DNA from: an uncultured Rhodospirillaceae bacterium
Lineage (GTDB): Bacteria; Pseudomonadota; Alphaproteobacteria; CAAGCB01; CAG-977
Direction of reading: 5' to 3'
DNA length: 5,406 nt
Assembly: GCA_900553035.1 (NCBI GenBank)
Contig: USCC01000126.1
Location: forward strand, 1-5,406
The translations under genes were made by a program, and so were the position numbers. The notes under the pieces were generated by a model. The model had not been told where the DNA came from and did no database searches. It worked only from the letters and a program-made list of their open reading frames with translations. Positions 1 through 4,897 of the stretch are shown piece after piece. Positions within the stretch are counted from its first letter, which is position 1. The number at the start of each line of letters is the position of its first letter.

Positions 1-9
1 GGGGGTTGA

Positions 10-27
10 CCTTTGCCTGTGCAAAGG
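10..27. repeat. Perfect 7-bp inverted repeat upstream of gene A
   Basis: CCTTTGC (10-16) and GCAAAGG (21-27) are exact reverse complements around the 4-nt spacer CTGT. The hairpin ends 13 nt before the Shine-Dalgarno segment of gene A. No T-run follows, so it is a poor intrinsic terminator. It could be an operator, a 5' leader stem, or the end of an upstream element cut by the window edge. The symmetry is seen directly; the function is not known. Confidence 0.4.
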
Positions 28-40
28 AAGAACGCCGGAA

Positions 41-50
41 AGGAAAAGGA
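41..50 (+). promoter_or_regulatory. Shine-Dalgarno segment of gene A
   Basis: AGGAAAAGGA ends 9 nt before the ATG at 60. It holds two purine cores, AGGA at 41-44 and AAGGA at 46-50, of which the second is the better spaced. The same ten bases precede gene B (1091-1100), which suggests that the ribosome-binding region was copied with the gene. Confidence 0.7.
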
Positions 51-59
51 ACACATTGA

Positions 60-1079
60 ATGCCGAGTTTATATGAACAGTTTATGGCCGCCGGTTCCGT
101 CCGGAGTCTTATGAACGGACGGGAATTTATCCCCGTCAAGGCATCGCCTGTTTCTCTGCGGCTTCAGGAAGCCTTTGAACAAAAACCGGGTGACACGTCT
201 TTCAAGCGTCTGAAAAAAATTCAGCGCATGATTGAGGAAAGCCCTGTCGGACGCGAAGTTCTGGAGGCTGCCAAACAAACAGGTACTCGATTTCGCCTCG
301 ACAACTCACTGACGGAATGTAGCGGAGTCTACAGTTACGAGGAACGCAGTATCCTTCTGAACGCAAAGGAATCAGACGCTTATCTGGCAACCACAATGGT
401 TCATGAGGCGCGCCACGCTTGGCAGGCGGAACAGGCCGTCCAGCTGGATCCTTCCCTGAACGTGAAATCGTTTTTCATGACGGGCTTTGCGATTGAAGCC
501 GACGCTGTGGCAAGGGAAGCGTACTTTGCAAACGATGTCCGCGGGAAACATCCTGAAATCTGGCAGACTCTGCTTGAGGACAAATACGCCCCCGTCGCGC
601 ATGCCTTCCAGGAAGGTATCCGCCGCAACAACATGCTGCGGGATGGTCTGGACAGCGCGTTCCAGGCCTGGTACACCGTTTCTTCGGTGCCGCTGTATGG
701 TGCGGATTACGTCAATTTCCTTGAGAAATCGTGCAAAAATCCCGTCTGTGCGTCACGGCGCGAATTCCTGAATACCTCTGTTTCCGCCGAACAGCTGGCG
801 GCCGCCATTTGTACGCAACGCGGTGAAACGTACCTGAGAAATCCGGCTGTTCTGGAATCACCGGAAAAACTCAACCTGCGGGAAGAAGACAAGGAGCGGC
901 TGGACAAGGCGCTGATATCGTGGGCCAAACAGGCGCATCGTTCGCCGGATGTCGGTTCGGACGCCATCTTTGTCAGGAACAGAGACGGCTCTTATACGCC
1001 GGGGAAAAAGCTGGCCTTTGAAAAACCGCAAGCCAATCCGCTGTGGCGTTATCCCTATCAGCAGAGAAACGGACGCTAG
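60..1079 (+). CDS. Putative zinc metallopeptidase, HEARH/EADA family (DUF6782-like), paralog A
   Basis: This 339-residue protein is the most divergent of the four paralogs. The metal-site motif HEARH lies at residues 115-119, with E116 as the expected catalytic base and H115/H119 as zinc ligands. E146 of EADA (146-149), 31 residues downstream, is the likely third ligand, as in gluzincin-type enzymes. Other family blocks are visible: a helical, charged N-terminal third, a GVYSYEERSILLN block (89-101) before the active site, an AFQAWY block (200-205), and an LESPEKLNL block near 265-273. It lacks the YPCG-type motif that B, C and D carry near residue 17, has AREA where they have AHEA or AHQC after EADA, and has its own C-terminal tail. 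I see no signal peptide or membrane segment. The ATG at 60 is supported by a well-spaced Shine-Dalgarno sequence and by the FM motif at residues 8-9, which aligns with the other paralogs. Peptidase activity is inferred from the motif; the substrate is unknown. The DUF6782 name is from memory. Confidence 0.85.
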   Translation: MPSLYEQFMAAGSVRSLMNGREFIPVKASPVSLRLQEAFEQKPGDTSFKRLKKIQRMIEESPVGREVLEAAKQTGTRFRLDNSLTECSGVYSYEERSILLNAKESDAYLATTMVHEARHAWQAEQAVQLDPSLNVKSFFMTGFAIEADAVAREAYFANDVRGKHPEIWQTLLEDKYAPVAHAFQEGIRRNNMLRDGLDSAFQAWYTVSSVPLYGADYVNFLEKSCKNPVCASRREFLNTSVSAEQLAAAICTQRGETYLRNPAVLESPEKLNLREEDKERLDKALISWAKQAHRSPDVGSDAIFVRNRDGSYTPGKKLAFEKPQANPLWRYPYQQRNGR

Positions 1080-1090
1080 CTCATCCGTGC

Positions 1091-1100
1091 AGGAAAAGGA
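1091..1100 (+). promoter_or_regulatory. Shine-Dalgarno segment that fixes the start of gene B
   Basis: AGGAAAAGGA ends 5 nt before the ATG at 1106, with the AGGA at 1091-1094 at a more usual distance of 11 nt. It is identical to the segment before gene A. It supports 1106 rather than the upstream in-frame ATG at 1043, which would lie inside gene A and add 21 residues with no counterpart in the paralogs. Confidence 0.7.
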
Positions 1101-1105
1101 AAAAC

Positions 1106-2104
1106 ATGTCTTCAGAAGCGGAAAAATTCATGAACGGAGCCGTGCGGAGCTACCCTTGTGGAACACGGCGTCAGGAAAGTAAGGCTTACAGCATCCTGGC
1201 CGGAGCGTTCAAGCCGTCATCCAAAGAAACAGCCGAAGACGAACGCGCCGTATTCAAACGGATTCTGGACACTGTTAACAGCGTGCCGGCCGGACGCCGG
1301 GCGATGAAGGAGCTGGCCGCTCTGGGATGTACTTTCGGGCTTCTGACGGGTTCCCGCACGGGGAACGGTACGAACGCGGCCGGATTTTACCATCAGGAAG
1401 CCAACCGGATTTTCCTGAACCCCAATGCCGGGTATACCGATCTGTCCACGGTTTTCATCCATGAAGGACGGCATGCCGTTCAGCATCACCGCCTGGGCAT
1501 TTCGCCGTCGGATTACCGTATCAGCGATTATTTCAAATACCACCGCGCCATTGAGGCCGACGCCTGTGCGCACGAAGCGGAATTCGTGCATCAGGTTCGT
1601 GATCTGCGCCCTGATATTTATCAGGAAAGCGCTTCCCTTCCAATGGTCAAGGCCTATGCCGGCGTTCGTGAAAAGGGCGGCAACTCCAAAGAAGCCATGT
1701 CGGCTTCCTTCCGCGCATGGTACGGATACGATTATTACCGGGATTTTTATGACGTGTACCACCGCCAGTACATCGGGCGTTTTTTTGAACATGCGATGCA
1801 GAAAAAAAACCCGGATCTTTTCAGCCGGGAGTTGCCTTCCGATACGATTGTCAGAGGGTGTGCCCTTTCCGACGGAAAGACTTATATTGATCCGGCGTTT
1901 CTGACGTCGCCTGAAGCGTTTTCCCTGCCGGTGGAGGACAAAAGCGTTTTTGAAAAACAGAGCCGCGCTTATGCCGGGAATGTCCCGGGGGCACGTTTTG
2001 ATTCCTCTCCGAGCCTTATGTATTCGCGTTTATGGGACGGAACGGTGCTTCCCCGAGAAGATCGGACGGCGCTTGTGTCCGCCCGCCAGGTGCAGAGCCG
2101 CTGA
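1106..2104 (+). CDS. Putative zinc metallopeptidase, HEGRH/EADA family (DUF6782-like), paralog B
   Basis: This 332-residue protein has the metal-site motif HEGRH at 119-123 and EADA at 150-153, giving a predicted zinc site H119, H123 and E150 with E120 as base. The second position of the motif is Gly where the other three have Ala. The N-terminus reads FMNGAVRSYPCG (8-19), aligning with C and D and confirming the start. Further shared blocks are a PAGRRAM helix start (61-67), NRIFLNP before the active site (100-106), AHEAEF after EADA (155-160), SFRAWYGYDYY (201-211), and a C-terminal TSPEAFSLP block (267-275) followed by RLWDGTVLPR (308-317). It has no signal peptide or transmembrane segment. 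It begins 26 bp after gene A, most likely in the same transcript. It could be an intracellular protease or an exported effector-like hydrolase; the sequence does not decide. Confidence 0.87.
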   Translation: MSSEAEKFMNGAVRSYPCGTRRQESKAYSILAGAFKPSSKETAEDERAVFKRILDTVNSVPAGRRAMKELAALGCTFGLLTGSRTGNGTNAAGFYHQEANRIFLNPNAGYTDLSTVFIHEGRHAVQHHRLGISPSDYRISDYFKYHRAIEADACAHEAEFVHQVRDLRPDIYQESASLPMVKAYAGVREKGGNSKEAMSASFRAWYGYDYYRDFYDVYHRQYIGRFFEHAMQKKNPDLFSRELPSDTIVRGCALSDGKTYIDPAFLTSPEAFSLPVEDKSVFEKQSRAYAGNVPGARFDSSPSLMYSRLWDGTVLPREDRTALVSARQVQSR

Positions 2105-2226
2105 GCGCGTTTTCGGATTTTTCCTTTGGGCTTCAAGCGGAATCCGCCGGGTTATCATATTTTTTGTCAATTCTCTGAATACCGCGTCAATCTGCCGCTG
2201 ACGAAGAAAAACCGGCAAGGATTTTA
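2105..2226. other. AT-richer spacer between the A-B and C-D gene pairs
   Basis: The stretch has no credible ORF. It contains a small imperfect hairpin (GCGG, AAT, CCGC; about 2139-2149) with a T6 run roughly 10 nt later (around 2160), too far for a standard intrinsic terminator. It also has an inverted repeat CGTCA (2185-2189) / TGACG (2199-2203). Transcription from A-B may end here, but no convincing terminator is visible. Confidence 0.35.
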
Positions 2227-2255
2227 TTGACATTATAGACAAAAACATGTTTAAT
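2227..2255 (+). promoter_or_regulatory. Sigma70-type promoter for the C-D gene pair
   Basis: TTGACA (2227-2232) is a perfect -35 box. After a 17-bp spacer, TTTAAT (2250-2255) matches five of the six -10 consensus bases. Transcription would start near 2262 and give a 5' leader of roughly 80 nt before gene C. This is the best promoter in the window and sits in its largest gap between the paralogs. It indicates that C and D can be expressed independently of A and B. Confidence 0.65.
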
Positions 2256-2260
2256 TGTCT
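2237..2260. promoter_or_regulatory. Operator-like dyad overlapping the C-D promoter -10 box
   Basis: AGACAA (2237-2242) and TTGTCT (2255-2260) are exact reverse complements. Between them lies the perfect 10-bp palindrome AAACATGTTT (2243-2252). The two symmetry centres differ by 1 bp, so the overall dyad is AGACAA-AAACAT / ATGTTT-AA-TTGTCT with two extra bases in the right half. Its position over the spacer and -10 box is typical of a repressor site. The binding protein is unknown; the symmetry could also be chance in an AT-rich region. Confidence 0.4.
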
Positions 2261-2326
2261 GAAGGTTGGGCGCTGTCCGGCAAAAGGACGGAAAAAGGAT
2301 GGCCGCCGGACGGAAAAAATACTGCG

Positions 2327-2332
2327 AAAGGA
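2327..2332 (+). promoter_or_regulatory. Shine-Dalgarno sequence that fixes the start of gene C
   Basis: AAAGGA lies 8 nt before the ATG at 2341. It favours this start over the in-frame ATG at 2266, which would begin close to the predicted transcription start and add 25 residues absent from B and D. An 11-bp direct repeat, GGACGGAAAAA, occurs just upstream at 2286-2296 and 2308-2318. Confidence 0.65.
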
Positions 2333-2340
2333 TCCTGAAA

Positions 2341-3327
2341 ATGACGGCTTCCACGGAAGAATTCATGAAAAAATCTCCGAGAACCTATCCGTCGGGCGAG
2401 AAAAATCTGAAAAAAGTTCTGAATGTTCTTGAGCAAACGTTCAAGGCCTCTTCACCGCGGATTGCTGAGCGCGAAGAGCAGGCGTTTCACAAGCTTCTTG
2501 AATTTGTCGGCTCGTTTCCCAAGGGGCGGGAAACGCTTGAAGAACTGTCAAAACTGAATTATACATTCCGTTTCGAGAACATGCCGGATCAGGCGGGCGC
2601 CTGCGTCTATGAAGACAGGGAAATTCTTCTGAATCCGCGTTCGTCGCTTCAGACGCTCTCTCACATTTTCGTGCATGAAGCGCGCCATGCCCTCCAACAT
2701 GACGCGTTCGGCGAACGGCGGATTCAGGATTACCGCGCCGCCGATTTCTACAAATACATGCGCGGAACCGAGGCCGATGCCTATGCGCACGAAGCCGCGT
2801 TCCTGTATGATATGAAAGACCGTTGCCCGGCTCTGTTTGACCATTGGCGGAAGGTTCCCGTCTACGGCGCCTATGCCGATGAAATGGATCGAAGCGGCGA
2901 TGAACGCAGGGCGATGGAAGGTTCTTTCCAGGCTTTTTATTCCTACGCCCCCTACCGTGAATATTATGACGGTGTTTACGGCGACCTTGTCCCGGCTTTG
3001 TTCAAGGAAGCCGGCCGCCTTAAATCGAAGGATTATTTCCGCAAAACGTTGTCTTCCGAGGAAACGGCGGCCGTGTTCCGCCTGAACGGTAAGCCTTATA
3101 TTGCGCCGGCCTTTTTCGAATCGCCTGAAGCGTTTGCGTTGCCCGAAACAGATCGCCGCCGCATTTCGGCCGCCGCCGCAGAATACGCCCGCACCGTCCC
3201 CGGTGTGACCGAAGACCGTTCCGTCGAAGCCATGCACTCCCGCCGTCCGGACGGAAGCGTCCTGCCGCGGAAAACAACGGCAACCGCCCCTTCCCTTCTT
3301 TCCCGCAAAACGCAAAGAGAGGTTTAA
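2341..3327 (+). CDS. Putative zinc metallopeptidase, HEARH/EADA family (DUF6782-like), paralog C
   Basis: This 328-residue protein has HEARH at 112-116 and EADA at 144-147, so the predicted zinc site is H112, H116 and E144, with E113 as base. Family blocks in order are FMKKSPRTYPSG (8-19), FPKGRETLEEL (59-69), REILLNP (93-99), DFYKYMRGTEADAYAHEAAF (135-154), SFQAFYSYAPYREYY (195-209), ESPEAFALPE (260-269) and RRPDGSVLPR (301-310). The start is chosen from the Shine-Dalgarno sequence and from alignment of residues 1-20 with paralogs B and D. There is no signal peptide or membrane helix; the C-terminal tail after 310 is basic and unlike those of the others. The stop codon lies only 4 bp before gene D. 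The fold and metal dependence are inferred from the motifs, and no substrate can be named. Confidence 0.87.
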   Translation: MTASTEEFMKKSPRTYPSGEKNLKKVLNVLEQTFKASSPRIAEREEQAFHKLLEFVGSFPKGRETLEELSKLNYTFRFENMPDQAGACVYEDREILLNPRSSLQTLSHIFVHEARHALQHDAFGERRIQDYRAADFYKYMRGTEADAYAHEAAFLYDMKDRCPALFDHWRKVPVYGAYADEMDRSGDERRAMEGSFQAFYSYAPYREYYDGVYGDLVPALFKEAGRLKSKDYFRKTLSSEETAAVFRLNGKPYIAPAFFESPEAFALPETDRRRISAAAAEYARTVPGVTEDRSVEAMHSRRPDGSVLPRKTTATAPSLLSRKTQREV

Positions 3328-3331
3328 TCCG

Positions 3332-4333
3332 ATGTCTGATACCGTAAAAGAATTCATGCAGAAAACGCCGACGACCTATCCCTGCGGACGGGAAAGCCTT
3401 CCGGAAAAACTTCTTAAGACACTGGACGTCAGCCGTTCCGATGCCGCTGCCGCCGAAGCCGACAGGAATCTTTTAAAAAGCGTCCTGGAAACGATGAATG
3501 CCGTCCCTTCAGGACGCCGGGCTTTGGAAGTGCTGGACAAAGAAGGGTATTCCTTGGCATTTGACGTGATGTGCGGCGGTGTCGCGGCCTGCCTGCCGGA
3601 GAGCAGGGCTGTCCTTCTGAATCCGAGCCTTGCGGATGACCTGCCGGCAGCGCTGGTTCATGAAGCACGCCATGCCGAACAGTACGCCCGTTTTCCGGCC
3701 GAGGAAACGCGGCAACTTTATGTCGCGGATCTTTTCAAATCTCAACGTGCCTTTGAAGCCGATGCCTGTGCACATCAGTGTTCTTTTGTTCACGAACTGA
3801 AAGAGGCTCGTCCGGAAGCTCTGGCCAATGTAAAGAAGATTCTCCCCATGCAGGAAAATTACGACAGAACGCTGGAAGCTTCGGGCGATAAAGGAAAAGC
3901 CTTGAATGCGGCCTTTGAATCCTGGTACGATTATGATGCTTTTCAGCAAATCTACGACATGCATCACAGCTCCATGATTTACTACACGGTCATGGAAGGC
4001 GCCTCAAAGCAGGATTCCTCCTTTTTCTCCCGGGAACGGCCTTCCGGCGACATTGAAAAATTCTGCTCGCATGAAGGCAAAAGCTATGCGCCGGCCTCTT
4101 TTCTGGATTCGCCGAAAGCTTTTTCCCTTCCGGAATACGGCAAGATGGAAATAGATGAATATCTGAATATTTACGCGGCATCCACCGGTACGAAAAAGGA
4201 TATGTCCCTGAACTGGATGTATACGCAGGTAAGAAACGAAGACGCCTCGATACGTTACGAAGCGCCCATGTTGCGCCGGCCGGAACCTGCGCCGCCCCAC
4301 CGGGCGTTTATCCGGAACACGGTTGAACGCTGA
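3332..4333 (+). CDS. Putative zinc metallopeptidase, HEARH/EADA family (DUF6782-like), paralog D
   Basis: This 333-residue protein has HEARH at 110-114 and EADA at 142-145, so the predicted zinc site is H110, H114 and E142, with E111 as base. The N-terminus FMQKTPTTYPCG (8-19) matches B and C. Other shared blocks are VPSGRRALEVL (58-68), SRAVLLNP (91-98), DLFKSQRAFEADACAHQCSF (133-152), AFESWYDYDAF (194-204) and DSPKAFSLPE (259-268). It differs by AHQC in place of AHEA and by a proline- and arginine-rich tail (about 315-333). The Shine-Dalgarno AGAGAGG (3316-3322) lies within the last codons of gene C, 9 nt from the ATG, so translation of C and D is probably coupled. No export signal is visible. 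Activity is inferred from the intact active site only. Confidence 0.87.
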   Translation: MSDTVKEFMQKTPTTYPCGRESLPEKLLKTLDVSRSDAAAAEADRNLLKSVLETMNAVPSGRRALEVLDKEGYSLAFDVMCGGVAACLPESRAVLLNPSLADDLPAALVHEARHAEQYARFPAEETRQLYVADLFKSQRAFEADACAHQCSFVHELKEARPEALANVKKILPMQENYDRTLEASGDKGKALNAAFESWYDYDAFQQIYDMHHSSMIYYTVMEGASKQDSSFFSRERPSGDIEKFCSHEGKSYAPASFLDSPKAFSLPEYGKMEIDEYLNIYAASTGTKKDMSLNWMYTQVRNEDASIRYEAPMLRRPEPAPPHRAFIRNTVER

Positions 4334-4334
4334 G

Positions 4335-4401
4335 AAGGGAATACCCCGGGGGAGAAATGTATCTGTCTTTCAACGCATCTGGAATGGAAAGTCCCTTTTT
4401 T
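4335..4401 (+). terminator. Weak candidate terminator after gene D
   Basis: AAGGGA (4335-4340), right after the stop codon, can pair with TCCCTT (4392-4397), and the right arm runs into six T residues (4396-4401). The enclosed loop of about 51 nt, including the self-complementary CCCCGGGG around 4344-4351, is long for an intrinsic terminator. The position is right but the structure is only suggestive. Transcripts that pass it would meet the T6-containing repeat units further on. Confidence 0.3.
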
Positions 4402-4550
4402 CATTGAGTGTGTTCTCTTTGTTTTTGTTTCACGATGTCCGTTTTTAAGAATGCTTTGAAGGGACGAGGTTTTTCTCTGAGGAAAACCTTTTGCCAAGCC
4501 CGGTTTTGACCGTAAGAAGACAAGGAAGTGCTCCGCGTTTTCCCCTGTTC

Positions 4551-4695
4551 GCATGCAAAGGCGCGGTGCCGGTTCCGAGAAAAAAGGCTTTGAAAAATAA
4601 GGAAGAACTCTCCGGGGGGACTTCTTTTTTGCTAAGCCGTTTCGGAGCGAAACAACATAAAGGTATTCCGTATTTTCCCTCGGTTTCCCCTGCTT
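4551..4695. repeat. Full repeat unit 1 (145 bp)
   Basis: The unit begins at GCATGCAAAGG. It contains a terminator-like segment at 4603-4630 (AAGAA, TCC, loop GGGG, GGA, TTCTT, ending in T6) and a perfect 6-bp hairpin GTTTCG-GAG-CGAAAC at 4639-4653. GGCTT (4586-4590) can also pair with AAGCC (4634-4638), an alternative fold enclosing the first hairpin. Confidence 0.85.
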
Positions 4696-4840
4696 GCATG
4701 CAAAGGCGCGGCGGCAGTTCCGAGAAAGAGGGCTTTGAAAAATAAGAGAAAGCTCTCCGGGTGGACTTCTTTTTTGCTAAGCCGTTTCGGAGCGGAACAA
4801 CATAAAGGTATTCCGCGTTTTCCCCCGGTTTCCCCTGTTT
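4696..4840. repeat. Full repeat unit 2 (145 bp)
   Basis: The unit aligns base for base with unit 1. Its T6 run lies at 4770-4775. The hairpin at 4784-4798 reads GTTTCG-GAG-CGGAAC; the single change turns one A-U pair into a G-U pair, so the plus-strand RNA stem is kept. The TCC/GGA stem of the terminator-like segment is also unchanged, while its loop changes from GGGG to GGGT. Confidence 0.85.
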
Positions 4841-4846
4841 GCATGC

Positions 4847-4878
4847 AAAAGCGCGGCGGCGGTTTGACCGCGCCGCGC
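4847..4878 (-). terminator. Rho-independent terminator of sdaA
   Basis: Read on the minus strand, a GC-rich hairpin begins 20 nt after the sdaA stop: GCGCGGCGCGG (4878-4868), loop TCAAA, CCGCCGCCGCGC (4862-4851). It has eleven pairs with one bulged base and is followed by TTTT (4850-4847). The T-tract is short but the stem is very strong. The distal arm is the end of the last 145-bp repeat copy, so the terminator seems to be built partly from repeat sequence. Confidence 0.6.
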
Positions 4879-4897
4879 CGGATAAATTTCCCGGTCA

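Larger units (their letters stand above)
4453..4862. repeat. 145-bp tandem repeat array between gene D and sdaA
   Basis: The GCATGC landmark recurs at 4551, 4696 and 4841, an exact 145-bp period. The two complete units (4551-4695 and 4696-4840) differ at about 15 positions by eye, roughly 90% identity with no indels. A third copy stops at about 4862. Ahead of the array is a decayed copy beginning near GCTTTGAA at 4453, with recognisable pieces at 4493-4500 (GCCAAGCC) and in the CTCCGCGTTTTCCCC segment (4531-4545), which lacks about 11 bases found in later copies. The open frames crossing the array fall in different frames because 145 is not divisible by 3, so I treat the array as noncoding. 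It has no CRISPR-like repeat-spacer pattern. It may belong to a dispersed intergenic repeat family, which the window alone cannot show. Confidence 0.9.

Noticed and set aside
3..59. Open frame entering from the left edge and ending in TGA at 57-59, directly abutting the ATG of gene A
   Set aside because: Only 18 codons are visible, with a low-complexity basic end that overlaps the Shine-Dalgarno segment. It could be the tail of an upstream gene, but nothing in it is recognisable.
2548..3357. Long minus-strand open frame (269 codons) opposite gene C
   Set aside because: It is antisense to a gene with clear paralogs and conserved motifs. Similar antisense frames appear opposite B and D, as expected from codon bias, and the peptide is not recognisable.
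4491..4745. 84-codon plus-strand open frame across the repeat array
   Set aside because: It crosses a 145-bp repeat that shifts frame in every copy, has no clear ribosome-binding site, and its product is just translated repeat sequence.
4453..4862. Possible CRISPR array
   Set aside because: The repeats are 145 bp and directly adjacent, with no unique spacers of regular length and no cas genes in view.
4453..4862. Possible insertion sequence or transposon remnant
   Set aside because: There is no transposase frame, no terminal inverted repeats bounding the array and no visible target-site duplication.
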